Below, in pieces: positions 53,364 to 63,353 of a DNA stretch of 63,393 bases. The DNA lies in NCBI RefSeq assembly GCF_008039565.1, contig NZ_VDUX01000009.1, forward strand, positions 1 to 63,393. Direction: 5' to 3'. The position numbers and the translations under genes were made by a program. Position 1 is the first letter of the stretch, and every line of letters starts with the position of its first letter. The notes beneath the pieces were generated by a model. It was not told the origin of the DNA. It was given only the letters and a program-made list of their open reading frames with translations, and did no database searches. Origin of the DNA: Aeromicrobium terrae (lineage in GTDB: Bacteria > Actinomycetota > Actinomycetes > Propionibacteriales > Nocardioidaceae).

Positions 53364-54077
53364 CTACGACTGGTCCGCCTCGGTGGCGTCGACGACGCGA
53401 CCGGTGGCCTTGTCCTGCACCCGCTCCAGCTCGCCGATGACGACGTTGCGGTTGCGGGTGTGGAACAGCTCGGAGCAGGTGAGCATCGTCATGAGCCGCT
53501 CGGTGGGCCGGGCGCCGCGCTCGTCGGGGTCGGGCACCGCGAACAGCGGCCAGGACACCGTGAAGTCGACGGTGATCGAGTCGCCGTCGTTGCGCAGCTC
53601 GTAGGTGTAGATCTTCTTGCGCGTCTCGACGATGACCTCGTCGCCCTTCCGGAGCTTCAGGAAATCCTTGAACGGCTCGCCGTGGGTGACGCGGTGACCG
53701 GCCACGACGAAGTTGCCGATCTGGCCGGGCTTGCCGCCCTTGTCGTACCAGGCGACGCCGCGGGCCAGCGCGTCCGTGGACTTCTTGCCCTGGAAGTTGC
53801 CGCCGCTGTTGATCGGGACCTCGAAGTCCTTGCCGAAGCGGGGGACGCGCAGCAGGCCGATGGCCTTGCTGTCGATGCCCTTGTCCCAGTCGCGGTGGAG
53901 GGAGGTCTTGATGTCGGCCTGGCGCTGCTTGGCGACGATGTTCGTGCCCCAGTACTGCCAGGCGAAGTACCCGAGGAAGACCAGGCCGGCGAGCACCATC
54001 AGCACGCCGACGACCTGCGTGATCCGGCGTCCCACGGACCGGCGCGGAGCGGGCCGTGGCGGCGCTTCGATCGTCAT
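53364..54077 (-). CDS. Class E sortase
   Basis: 237-residue transpeptidase that anchors surface proteins to the cell wall. A proline/arginine-rich cytosolic start leads to one membrane helix ([19 protein letters not shown], residues 22-40), then the outward catalytic domain. His128 in VVAGHRV, Cys201 in MLTCSE and Arg208/210 form the active site. Class E enzymes usually read LAxTG signals; no such substrate is in this window. The ATG at 54077 is used. It is the first gene of the sortase-pyrE-spoU run. Confidence 0.9.
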   Translation of the reverse strand: MTIEAPPRPAPRRSVGRRITQVVGVLMVLAGLVFLGYFAWQYWGTNIVAKQRQADIKTSLHRDWDKGIDSKAIGLLRVPRFGKDFEVPINSGGNFQGKKSTDALARGVAWYDKGGKPGQIGNFVVAGHRVTHGEPFKDFLKLRKGDEVIVETRKKIYTYELRNDGDSITVDFTVSWPLFAVPDPDERGARPTERLMTMLTCSELFHTRNRNVVIGELERVQDKATGRVVDATEADQS

Positions 54078-54200
54078 GCGGGGAATTGTCGCACCCCAGT
54101 CCGCGAGCGACCTGAGAACACCCTCAGAAGCGCTCCGTCCACATGTCGGGCACTTGTCGAGATTTTTTCGCAAAACCGCTTGCGCCGTCTGCGGCGTCCG

Positions 54201-54293
54201 TAGACTTCTCGCAGCAGGGCCGATGAGGGCAACCCGTCAGCGCCTGTCTCGCCCCGCCGTTTCACCCCCCGAGAACGGCGGGGCGATCTATTT
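54201..54293 (+). ncRNA. Candidate small RNA ending in a C-loop hairpin
   Basis: TAGACT (54201-54206) could be a -10, with TTGCGC at 54180 as a weak, 15-bp-spaced -35. The transcript would start near 54213. It would fold a small hairpin (around GAGGGCAACCC) and end in a perfect 12-bp stem, CGCCCCGCCGTT / AACGGCGGGGCG (54250-54261, 54274-54285), whose loop holds six consecutive Cs. A T-rich run, ATCTATTT, follows. The C-filled loop recalls the actinobacterial 6C RNA, but only one such loop is seen. Confidence 0.45.
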
Positions 54294-54312
54294 CCCCCGT
54301 AGCCTCGGACGC

Positions 54313-55467
54313 GTGAAGGCTCACAGCGCCCGCCTGGACGGCCTCGGCACGACGATCTTCGCCGAGATGAGCGCGCTCGCGCTGCGCACCGGGTCGGTGA
54401 ACCTCGGGCAGGGCTTCCCGGACACCGACGGACCCGGCGCGGTGATCGAGGCCGCCGTCGAGGCGCTCCGCGGCGGCCGCAACCAGTACGCGCCCGGCAC
54501 CGGCGTCCCGGAGCTGCGGGCGGCCGTCGCCGAGCACCAGCGCCGCTGGTACGGGATCGAGCTCGACCCGGACACCGAGGTCGCGGTCACGACCGGCGCC
54601 ACCGAGGCGATCGCCGCCGCACTGCTCGGTCTCGTCGACCCGGGCGACGAGGTCATCGCGCTCGAGCCGTACTACGACTCCTACGTCGCCGTCATCCAGA
54701 TGGCGGGCGGGGCGCGCCGGCCGGTGACCCTGCGTCCACCCGACTTCCGGCTCTCCGTCGACGAGCTGCGGGCCGCCGTCACGCCGCGCACCACGGCGAT
54801 CCTGCTGAACACCCCGCACAACCCGACCGGCGCCGTGCTCACCCGTGAGGAGCTCGAGGCCGTCGCCGCGGTGGCGCGCGAGCACGACCTCGTCGTCATC
54901 AGCGACGAGGTCTACGAGCACCTCACGTTCGACGTCCCGCACGTCCCCGTCGCCACATTGCCCGGCATGGCCGAGCGGACGCTGACGATCTCCAGCGGCG
55001 GCAAGACGTTCTCGTTCACCGGCTGGAAGGTGGGCTGGGCCACCGGGCCAGCGTCGCTGGTGCAGGCGATGCTCGGCGCCAAGCAGTTCATGACCTACAC
55101 GTCCGGCTCTCCTCTGCAGCCGGCCATCGCACTGGCGCTCGGCCTGGACGACGACTACTACGCGTCGTTCACCCAGCGCATGCGATCGCAACGCGACCAG
55201 CTCTGTGACGGGCTCGCCGCCCTCGGCCTCGAGGTCTTCGTCCCCGACGGCACGTACTTCGTCACCACGGACATCCGGCCGCTCGGCTTCGACGACGGCC
55301 TCGACTTCTGCCGCGGCCTGCCCGAGCGAGCCGGTGTCGTCGCCATCCCGCACCAGGTGTTCTGGGACGACAAGGAGACCGGCCGGCCGCTCGTGCGCTG
55401 GGCGTTCTGCAAACGCCCCGAGGTGATCAGCGAGGCACTGGACAGGTTGTCGACCATCCGGCGCTGA
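54313..55467 (+). CDS. PLP-dependent aminotransferase (class I/II fold)
   Basis: 384-residue fold-type I aminotransferase. It has NLGQGFPDTDGP at the start, LLNTPHNPTGAV, VISDEVYEHL with the PLP-contacting Asp/Tyr, and SGGKTFSFTGWKVGW with the catalytic Lys. It resembles kynurenine-oxoglutarate / methionine-type aminotransferases. The GTG follows TAGCCT by 7 nt, just after the candidate small RNA hairpin. The tyrosine degradation genes begin 1.5 kb downstream, so a role in aromatic amino acid transamination is possible but not shown. Confidence 0.92.
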   Translation: MKAHSARLDGLGTTIFAEMSALALRTGSVNLGQGFPDTDGPGAVIEAAVEALRGGRNQYAPGTGVPELRAAVAEHQRRWYGIELDPDTEVAVTTGATEAIAAALLGLVDPGDEVIALEPYYDSYVAVIQMAGGARRPVTLRPPDFRLSVDELRAAVTPRTTAILLNTPHNPTGAVLTREELEAVAAVAREHDLVVISDEVYEHLTFDVPHVPVATLPGMAERTLTISSGGKTFSFTGWKVGWATGPASLVQAMLGAKQFMTYTSGSPLQPAIALALGLDDDYYASFTQRMRSQRDQLCDGLAALGLEVFVPDGTYFVTTDIRPLGFDDGLDFCRGLPERAGVVAIPHQVFWDDKETGRPLVRWAFCKRPEVISEALDRLSTIRR

Positions 55468-55486
55468 GCACCTGCAGACTGTGCTC

Positions 55487-56349
55487 GTGACGACACGAGC
55501 ACTGGTCCTGGGCGGCGGCGGCATCACGGGCATCGCGTGGGAGACCGGGCTGCTCGCCGGTCTCGCGGCGGAGGGCGTCGACCTCACCGGCGCCGACCGA
55601 GTCATCGGCACGTCGGCCGGCTCGATCGTCGGCGCGCAGATCACCAGCGACCTCGACCTGGATGAGCTCTATCGGCGCCAGCTGCTGCCGCCGGCGGACC
55701 TCGGCGACGGCGGGGTGCCGCTCGCGAGCATCGGCCTGGGCGTGATGGTCAAGTACGCCACGGCCATGCTGCAGTCGCGCGGTGACGTCGAGCGGTTCTG
55801 CCGGGTGCTCGCCGCCAAGGCCGTGCGTGCCGCGTCGAACGGCGCCGTCCCGTCCGTCGCCGAGCGCTACGAGCAGGTGGCACAGCGGATCGGCGGCCTG
55901 ACCTGGCCCGAGCGCGACCTGCGGGTCACGGCGATCGACGCCGAGACAGGCGCCCTCGTGGCGTTCGGGCCGGAGGGTGACCACCCGGACGCCTCGCTGG
56001 AGGACGCCGTCAACGCCAGCTGTGCCGTGCCGTGCGTCTACCCGCCGATCCCGATCGACGGCCGGCTCTACGTCGACGGCGGCGCCCGGTCCGGGTCGAA
56101 CGCCGACCTCGCCGCCGGGTGCGACGTCGTGGTGGCGATCAGCCCGCTCGACCGCAGCATCGGCACCCAGCGGAGCGCCACGTCCCAGCTCCGCGACCTC
56201 GGCGTCCCGTACGTCGTGATCACACCCGACGCGGAAGCGCGCGCGGCGATCGGCAAGAACATCCTCGATCCCGCGGCCCGTCCCCCGTCGGCGCGGGCCG
56301 GGTTCGCCCAGGCCAAGGCCCACGTGGACGCGTTGCGCGACCTCTGGCT

Positions 56350-56353
<4 letters not shown>
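55487..56353 (+). CDS. Patatin-like phospholipase family protein
   Basis: 288-residue patatin-fold hydrolase. It has the oxyanion loop GGGGITGIAWE, nucleophile GTSAGSIVG and catalytic DGGARSGSNADLA (Asp of the Ser-Asp dyad). It should cleave acyl esters of lipids; there is no signal peptide. The GTG at 55487 is preferred over that at 55481, since CAGACT ends 6 nt before it. Its last 4 bases overlap the convergent Lrp gene. Confidence 0.9.
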
Positions 56354-58162
<1,809 letters not shown>

Positions 58163-58170
58163 GTACGGTC

Positions 58171-58208
58171 ATTGAGCCTGTCGGAATGACCTTTCGACAA
58201 GCTCAAGG
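58171..58208. repeat. TTGAGC-TGTCG intergenic palindrome
   Basis: ATTGAGCCTGTCGGAA at 58171-58186 faces CTTTCGACAAGCTCAAGG at 58191-58208. They pair with a few mismatches and a very short loop. The right arm matches a palindromic motif (CTTTCGACAAGCTCA) that I recall as dispersed in intergenic regions of many high-GC actinobacteria. It lies between hppD and hmgA and may modulate readthrough or mRNA stability. Confidence 0.6.
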
Positions 58209-58222
58209 TCCGGGAGGTATCA

Positions 58223-59413
58223 ATGGCCCACTACCGACGCGCGGGGAACGTCCCGCCGAAGCGGCACACGCAGCACCGCTCCCCCGAGGGCGACCTCTAC
58301 CGCGAGGAGCTGATGGGCGAGGAGGGGTTCAGCTCCGACTCGTCGCTGCTGTACCACGTCGGCGTCCCCTCGGCCGTGCTCGAGGCGCGCGAGTGGGAGC
58401 TGCCGGACCAGTCCACGACGCCCAACCAGCCGCTGCTCCCGCGCCACCTGAAGCTGCACGACCTGTTCAGTGACGCCGACCGCGACCTGGTCACCGGCCG
58501 TCGACTCGTCCTCGGCAACGGCGACGTGCGGATCTCGTACGCCGTCGGGTCCCAGGCGTCGCCGCTGTACCGGAACGCCACCGGCGACGAGTGCGTGTTC
58601 ATCGAGGCCGGGTCCGGCGTGCTCGAGACCGTCTTCGGCCACCTGCCGTTCGGGCCGGGCGACTACCTGATCATCCCGCGCGCCACCACGCACCAGTGGC
58701 TGCCCGAGGGCGAGGTGCGGGCGTACTGCATCGAGGCCAACAGCCACATCAGCCCGCCGCGCCGGTACCTGTCGCGCTACGGCCAGCTGCTCGAGCACGC
58801 GCCGTACTGCGAGCGCGACCTGCGCGGCCCGTCGGAGCCCGAGGTCCGCGGTGCTGATTCGGCGGGGGATGGCGAGGTCGAGGTGTTCATCAAGCACCGC
58901 GGCACCGGCCCGGGCGGGCTGGCCGGCACCGTCCACGTCGTTCCGCGGCACCCGTTCGACGTCGTCGGGTGGGACGGCTGCCTGTACCCGTACGCGTTCA
59001 ACGTGTCCGACTACGAGCCGATCACCGGCCGCGTCCACCAGCCGCCGCCGGTGCACCAGGTGTTCGAGGGCAACAACTTCGTCGTCTGCAACTTCGTGCC
59101 GCGCAAGGTCGACTACCACCCGCTGGCCATCCCGGTGCCGTACTACCACTCCAACGTCGACAGCGACGAGATCATGTTCTACGTCGACGGCGACTACGAG
59201 GCGCGCAAGGGCTCGGGCATCGGCAAGGGCTCGATCTCGGTGCACCCGGGCGGGCACTCCCACGGGCCCGTCCCGGCGGCGATCGAGGCCAGCCTCGGTG
59301 CCGAGCGGTTCGACGAGCTGGCCGTCATGGTCGACACGTTCCGGCCGCTCGAGCTGGGCGAGGGCGGCCGCGCGGTCGACGACGGCGTCTACGCCCAGTC
59401 GTGGACGTCGTGA
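58223..59413 (+). CDS. hmgA: Homogentisate 1,2-dioxygenase
   Basis: 396-residue cupin-type iron dioxygenase that opens homogentisate to maleylacetoacetate. Cupin blocks are DYLIIPRATTHQWLP and ISVHPGGHSHGP (with the iron-binding His residues), and the C-terminal part holds YYHSNVDSDEIMFYVDG. A GGGAGG SD lies before the ATG. It follows hppD and overlaps the fumarylacetoacetase gene by 4 bases (GTGA). No maleylacetoacetate isomerase gene is seen nearby. Confidence 0.95.
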   Translation: MAHYRRAGNVPPKRHTQHRSPEGDLYREELMGEEGFSSDSSLLYHVGVPSAVLEAREWELPDQSTTPNQPLLPRHLKLHDLFSDADRDLVTGRRLVLGNGDVRISYAVGSQASPLYRNATGDECVFIEAGSGVLETVFGHLPFGPGDYLIIPRATTHQWLPEGEVRAYCIEANSHISPPRRYLSRYGQLLEHAPYCERDLRGPSEPEVRGADSAGDGEVEVFIKHRGTGPGGLAGTVHVVPRHPFDVVGWDGCLYPYAFNVSDYEPITGRVHQPPPVHQVFEGNNFVVCNFVPRKVDYHPLAIPVPYYHSNVDSDEIMFYVDGDYEARKGSGIGKGSISVHPGGHSHGPVPAAIEASLGAERFDELAVMVDTFRPLELGEGGRAVDDGVYAQSWTS

Positions 59414-60579
59414 CGCCCGGCGACTTCGGCCGCACGACGCTGCCGTACTGCTCGTTCGTGGTGCCCGGTGAGAGCCGGCGCCGCGTGGGCGTGGGCGTCG
59501 ACACCGACGTCCTCGACCTCACCACCGCCGCGGCCACCGTCGTGCCCGAGCACGCCGACCTGTTCGCCGACGGCTCGCTCGACGCGCTGCTCGCCGCCGG
59601 CCCGGAGACCTGGCACGCGATCCGCTCGGCGCTGCTCGCCTGGGTCGACGACGCGCACACCGGTGTCGTGCAGCACCACGTCTCCCCTGCCGACCAGGTC
59701 GAGCTGGTGCTGCCGTTCACGGTGGCCGACTACGTCGACTTCTACGCCTCCGAGCAGCACGCCACGAACCTCGGCCGGATGTTCCGCCCGGACGGCGAGG
59801 CGCTGATGCCCAACTGGAAGCACCTGCCGATCGGGTACCACGGCCGGTCCGGCACGATCGTCGTCTCCGGCACGCCGATCCATCGCCCGAGCGGCCAGCG
59901 TCGCACCGGGCAGGGCGAGATCGTGTTCGGCCCCTCGGTGCGGCTCGACATCGAGGCCGAGGTCGGCTTCGTCGTCGGCGGGGCGTCGACGCTTGGCGAG
60001 CCGGTGCCGCTGGCCGACGCCGGCACCCACCTGTTCGGCATCTGTCTCGTCAACGACTGGTCCGCCCGCGACATCCAGGCGTGGGAGTACCAGCCGCTCG
60101 GCCCGTTCCTCGGCAAGTCGTTCGCCACGTCGGTCTCGTCGTGGGTGGTGCCGATGGCCGCCCTCGACGCCGTGCGCACGCACCCGCCGGACCGCGACGT
60201 CCCGCTGCTGCCGTACCTCGACGACGACGGCCTTGAGCCGTGGGGACTCGACCTGCGGCTCGAGGTGCGCCTGAACGGCGAGGTCGTCTCGCGGCCGCCG
60301 TTCGCCGGCATGTACTGGACCGGTGCGCAGATGCTGGCTCACATGACGGTCAACGGCGCCACCGTGCGCCCGGGCGACCTGTTCGCCTCGGGCACCGTCA
60401 GCGGCAGCGAGCGCGACGAGCGCGGATCGTTCATCGAGCTGTCCTGGAACGGCGCCGAGCCGCTCACCCTGGCCGACGGATCGACCCACTCGTTCCTGGA
60501 GAACGGCGACACGGTCGCCATCTCCGCCACGGCCGGCGACCTCTGGCTGGGCGAGGTCAGCGGCACGATCGTGCTCTGA
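59410..60579 (+). CDS. fahA: Fumarylacetoacetase
   Basis: 389-residue hydrolase that splits fumarylacetoacetate to fumarate and acetoacetate, the last step of tyrosine breakdown. Metal and catalytic residues lie in VADYVDFYASEQHATNLGRM, HLPIGYHGRSGTI, DIEAEVGFVVG, VNDWSARDIQAWEYQPLGPF and GTVSGSERDERGSFIE. The GTG at 59410 overlaps the hmgA stop; a GTG at 59401 is a possible alternative. Its end is 3 bases from the convergent PLP enzyme gene. Confidence 0.95.
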   Translation: MTPGDFGRTTLPYCSFVVPGESRRRVGVGVDTDVLDLTTAAATVVPEHADLFADGSLDALLAAGPETWHAIRSALLAWVDDAHTGVVQHHVSPADQVELVLPFTVADYVDFYASEQHATNLGRMFRPDGEALMPNWKHLPIGYHGRSGTIVVSGTPIHRPSGQRRTGQGEIVFGPSVRLDIEAEVGFVVGGASTLGEPVPLADAGTHLFGICLVNDWSARDIQAWEYQPLGPFLGKSFATSVSSWVVPMAALDAVRTHPPDRDVPLLPYLDDDGLEPWGLDLRLEVRLNGEVVSRPPFAGMYWTGAQMLAHMTVNGATVRPGDLFASGTVSGSERDERGSFIELSWNGAEPLTLADGSTHSFLENGDTVAISATAGDLWLGEVSGTIVL

Positions 60580-60582
60580 CGC

Positions 60583-61581
60583 TCAGCGCGGCCCGTTCGT
60601 GTTGACGAACAGCACCGGACCGTCGCCGAACCGTCCGTCGGCGTCCATCTGCAGCAGGCCGTCGAGCGCCTTCGCGGTGTACACCGGTTCGAGCGTGAGA
60701 CCCTCCTCGTCGCGAGCCCGGGCGAGGGCCGTGAGCGCCGTCGGGGTGGCGTGCCCGTACCCCTCGCCGAGCCAGTCCCGCGTCATCAGCAGGTCTGACG
60801 GGTCCGCACCGGGGTCCGGCACGTCGGCGCCGCGGCTCCGCAGCAGGTCGGCGGTGCGCCGGGCGAGCCGCGTCACCTGGCCGTGGTCCAGCCGCAGCTG
60901 GTCGTTGACGATCACGCCGACGACACGGGTCCGCAGCCCGGCGATCCGCAGGCCGAGCAGGAGGCCTGCGGTGGTCCCACCGGTGCCCACGGGCACGACG
61001 ACGTGGGACGGCTCGGGCAGCACGCCGTCGGCCACCTGTCCGGCGAGCTCGAGCGCCGCTTCGACGTAGCCGAGCGCGCCGACCGGCGACGACCCACCGG
61101 CCGGCACGACGTACGGGGGCTTGAACCCGGTGCGGTGCCGCGCGAGAAGCCACGGAGCCATCGCCACGGTGCGCGCCTTGGAGTGGGTGAAGTGCAGGGT
61201 GGCCCCGGACGAGCGGTGCCGCTCCAGCTGGGCCCGGACGTGGTCGTCGACGGGCTGGTCGACGAGCGCGAGCGCCGTGCGCAGGCCGTGGTCGCGGGCG
61301 TACAGCGTCGCGGCGAGCCCCCAGTTGGTGCCGAGCGCGCCGAACGTGAGGATCGTGCGCCGCCCGCTGCGCTGGGCGTCGGGGATCAGCCACTCGAGCT
61401 TGCGCACCTTGTTGCCGCCCCACCCGCCGTCGCCGAACGCGCCGTCGTCCTTCAGCCAGATCTCGGCGGCTCCGGTGGAGAGCGCCTCCAGCCGGCGGAC
61501 CGGCGTCGGGCGGGTGCCGAGCGCGACGTGCGGAAGGTTCTCGCGCAGGTCCGGGAAGCGCTCGTGCAGCAGCGATGTCAC
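60583..61581 (-). CDS. D-cysteine desulfhydrase / ACC deaminase family PLP enzyme
   Basis: 332-residue fold-type II PLP enzyme. Catalytic Lys in WGGNKVRKLEWL, FGALGTNWG for the substrate carboxylate, VPVGTGGTTAGLLLGL for the phosphate, and the end loop LEPVYTAKALDGLL. It resembles D-cysteine desulfhydrases more than true ACC deaminases, but the two cannot be separated with confidence. The GTG start is used. It is convergent with the fumarylacetoacetase gene and divergent from the GNAT gene. Confidence 0.88.
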   Translation of the reverse strand: MTSLLHERFPDLRENLPHVALGTRPTPVRRLEALSTGAAEIWLKDDGAFGDGGWGGNKVRKLEWLIPDAQRSGRRTILTFGALGTNWGLAATLYARDHGLRTALALVDQPVDDHVRAQLERHRSSGATLHFTHSKARTVAMAPWLLARHRTGFKPPYVVPAGGSSPVGALGYVEAALELAGQVADGVLPEPSHVVVPVGTGGTTAGLLLGLRIAGLRTRVVGVIVNDQLRLDHGQVTRLARRTADLLRSRGADVPDPGADPSDLLMTRDWLGEGYGHATPTALTALARARDEEGLTLEPVYTAKALDGLLQMDADGRFGDGPVLFVNTNGPR

Positions 61582-61600
61582 GCAGCGACTATCGCAGACG

Positions 61601-61660
61601 TCTATGAGGTAGGACGACGCCGATCTAGGGAGGTTCGCCGATGTCCGCAGATACCTCAGA
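61601..61660 (+). promoter_or_regulatory. Start-codon hairpin, copy 1 (GNAT gene)
   Basis: CTATGAGGTA (61602-61611) can pair with TACCTCAGAG (61652-61661) with one mismatch. The SD (GGGAGG) and the ATG at 61641 lie in the loop. The same arrangement, with TACCTCA at the same 11-nt distance after the ATG, recurs at 62194-62250. A translational or binding-site control element is suspected. Confidence 0.5.
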
Positions 61661-62174
61661 GGGTCACGGTGGAGGCATGCCCGGACACATGATCCCGGTG
61701 GCGCTGCGCGAGCTCGATGCCACGGACGGCGGCCTCCTCGACGAGGTCTTCGCCGGCATGTCCGCGGAGAGCCGGGCCCTGCGCTACCTGACGCCGATGC
61801 CGGTGCTGCACGAGCAGACCCGACGCATCCTGAGCGCCGTGGACGGCTGCCGGCACGTCGCCGTCGTCGCCCTGGCGCACGGTGAGGCCATCGGCATCGC
61901 GCGCATGATCAGCCTCGGCGGCCGCCGGGCCGAGCTGGCCGTCGAGGTCGCCGACGACTGGCAGGGCCTCGGCGTCGGCACGCGGCTGGCGCTCTGGATC
62001 CGTGACCGCGCCGCCCGGCTCGGCTACACCGAGCTGGTCGCCGAGTCCTCCGCCCGGAACCACCGCGCCCACGCCCTGATGGACCGGGTCTTCCCCGACC
62101 ACACCGCGCATCGCGAGGGCACGGACCTCGTCTTCACGTTCTCCCTGGCGCCGTCCCGTACCGACGTCGCCTGA
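61641..62174 (+). CDS. GNAT family N-acetyltransferase
   Basis: 177-residue acetyltransferase. The Gly/His-rich N-terminus (MSADTSEGHGGGMPGH) precedes the GNAT core: VALRELDATDGGLLDEVFAGM, then AELAVEVADDWQGLGVGTRLALW with the acetyl-CoA Q/GxGxG/A loop, and ESSARNHRAHALMDRV. It resembles GNAT domains that regulate enzymes by lysine acetylation, but is a free-standing domain without a cNMP- or CoA-ligase part. A GGGAGG SD precedes the ATG, which lies inside the hairpin described. Confidence 0.85.
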   Translation: MSADTSEGHGGGMPGHMIPVALRELDATDGGLLDEVFAGMSAESRALRYLTPMPVLHEQTRRILSAVDGCRHVAVVALAHGEAIGIARMISLGGRRAELAVEVADDWQGLGVGTRLALWIRDRAARLGYTELVAESSARNHRAHALMDRVFPDHTAHREGTDLVFTFSLAPSRTDVA

Positions 62175-62193
62175 GGCAGGATCTCGGCGGTTT

Positions 62194-62250
62194 CTGAGGT
62201 AGGCACCCTGGAAACCTGGGGATTCCGACCGATGTGGGGGCCTACCTCAG
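62194..62250 (+). promoter_or_regulatory. Start-codon hairpin, copy 2 (small membrane gene)
   Basis: CTGAGGTAGGC (62194-62204) and GCCTACCTCAG (62240-62250) form a perfect 11-bp inverted repeat. The loop holds a GGGGA SD and the ATG at 62232. TGAGGTAGG, CCGATG and TACCTCA are shared with copy 1 at 61.6 kb at almost identical spacing. Confidence 0.55.
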
Positions 62251-62411
62251 GAGCCCAGGATCGAGTCATGACACTCCTGATCCTGATCCTCGTCCCGTTC
62301 CTGGCGGTGGTGGTTGCCGCCTTGGTCCGCACCATCACGTCCGACGGCTACGGGCACCGCCCCGGCCCTCGCAGCCACTACGACGACCAGTTTCCGACCC
62401 GCTTCGCCTGA
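62232..62411 (+). CDS. 59-residue single-span membrane protein
   Basis: A 59-codon frame starting at ATG 62232 (MWGPTSGAQDRV) with a second possible ATG at 62268. One long hydrophobic helix (MTLLILILVPFLAVVVAALV) is followed by a basic, His/Arg/Tyr-containing tail (GYGHRPGPRSHYDDQF). Its first codons keep ACC-TCA at codons 5-6, as in the GNAT gene, because both lie in the repeated hairpin. Function unknown. It ends 4 bases before the convergent thioesterase-like gene. Confidence 0.6.
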   Translation: MWGPTSGAQDRVMTLLILILVPFLAVVVAALVRTITSDGYGHRPGPRSHYDDQFPTRFA

Positions 62412-62415
62412 CGGT

Positions 62416-62868
62416 TCAGCCCATCACGCGCAGCTGGTAGAAGCCGTGCGTGCGGGCGACGACCGTCCCGGCCTCGTCGGTGACCTCGGCCAGCAGCTCG
62501 AAGTCCGCCTTGCCGTTCTCGGTGGCCTCCGACTGCACCCGGGCGATCTCGTCCTCCGACAGCGTCGTGCGCGCGACCACGTCGGTGGTGGCCGGCCGGG
62601 TGAAGTCGATCTCCAGACGCTTCACCAACGGCACGCCGCCGGGCACGGTGAAGCTCGACTGGCCGATGAGGCCGCCCAACATCTCGGCGACCGAGAACAG
62701 GCTGCCGGCGTAGGAGACCCCGAAGTGGTTCACGTTGGGTCCGGTGGGCAGCTTCGCCGCGGCGGCTCCGCGCTCGCTCTGCACCACCTCGAGCCCCATG
62801 GCGCCGAGGATCGGCACCAGCGCGTGCACTCCCGCGGTCACCTCGGCCAGGTCGATCTGCTCGGTCAT
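62416..62868 (-). CDS. YiiD_C/DUF4442-type hotdog-fold putative thioesterase
   Basis: 150-residue single hotdog-fold protein. It has VPILGAMGLEVVQSE, PNVNHFGVSYAGSLFSVAEMLGG (the long hotdog helix with its capping residues) and a beta-rich second half (FELLAEVTDEAGTVVARTHGFYQL). Likely an acyl-CoA thioesterase or acyl-binding protein. TAGGTT ends 7 nt before the ATG (leaderless). It lies 10 bases downstream of the YciI gene on the same strand. Confidence 0.82.
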   Translation of the reverse strand: MTEQIDLAEVTAGVHALVPILGAMGLEVVQSERGAAAAKLPTGPNVNHFGVSYAGSLFSVAEMLGGLIGQSSFTVPGGVPLVKRLEIDFTRPATTDVVARTTLSEDEIARVQSEATENGKADFELLAEVTDEAGTVVARTHGFYQLRVMG

Positions 62869-62878
62869 GGCGGCCAAC

Positions 62879-63253
62879 CTAGCGTGAACGCTCCGAGTGC
62901 TCGTCGAACGCCCGGACCTCGATCCGGCCGCCACAGGCGCGGGACGCCCGGGCCGCGAGCTCCAGGGCGGTCGCCCGGTCGGGCACGTCGATGAGCCAGA
63001 ACCCGGCCAGCAGCTCCTTGGACTCCAGGTACGGGCCGTCGGTGACGAGCGGAGCCTCGCCTTGGCCGTCGACCACGGCCGCCTTCGACGCGGACTCCAG
63101 GCCGCCGGCGAACACCCAGTACCCCTGCTCGCGGAGCTCCTCGTTGAACGCCTCCGTGGCGGCAAAGGCCTGCTCCATCGCCTCACGCGAGCCGTAGTTC
63201 GCGTGCCCGTCGACCTCACCGGGACCGTGCACGGTCATCAGGTAGTGCGTCAT
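62879..63253 (-). CDS. YciI family protein (YCII/DGPF domain)
   Basis: 124-residue protein. It has YLMTVHGPGE at the start, VFAGGLESASKAAVV, VTDGPYLESKELLAGFWLIDV (the DGPF-like motif, here DGPY) and ARASRACGGRIEVRAF. The family is ferredoxin-like-fold and often occurs next to ECF sigma factor genes; none is within the window. TAGCGT ends 6 nt before the ATG. Catalytic role unknown. Confidence 0.9.
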   Translation of the reverse strand: MTHYLMTVHGPGEVDGHANYGSREAMEQAFAATEAFNEELREQGYWVFAGGLESASKAAVVDGQGEAPLVTDGPYLESKELLAGFWLIDVPDRATALELAARASRACGGRIEVRAFDEHSERSR

Positions 63254-63267
63254 GGGGTGACGCTAAT

Positions 63268-63308
63268 GGAGCCGCTTGTCGGAATCGAACCGACGACCTT
63301 GTCATGAC
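63268..63308 (-). repeat. tRNA 3'-end-like fragment, first copy
   Basis: On the minus strand this holds a canonical T-arm (GTCGG-TTCGATT-CCGAC), the 3' acceptor strand AAGCGGC and a T-CC end. The matching 5' acceptor (GCCGCTT) and a D-arm are not found at the expected distance, so it is not a complete tRNA. The first 40 bases are identical to 63354-63393. Confidence 0.6.
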
Positions 63309-63353
63309 GAGGAGCACGGTTGATACCGGCCAGAACCTTCGTCCCCTGAACGT

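Noticed and set aside
62897..63307. Frame ending in the GIEPTT-type peptide
   Set aside because: That peptide is the usual translation of the antisense strand of a tRNA T-arm, not a protein feature.
63268..63350. Complete tRNA gene in the first copy
   Set aside because: The 5' acceptor strand, D-arm and a pairing anticodon stem are absent at the required positions.
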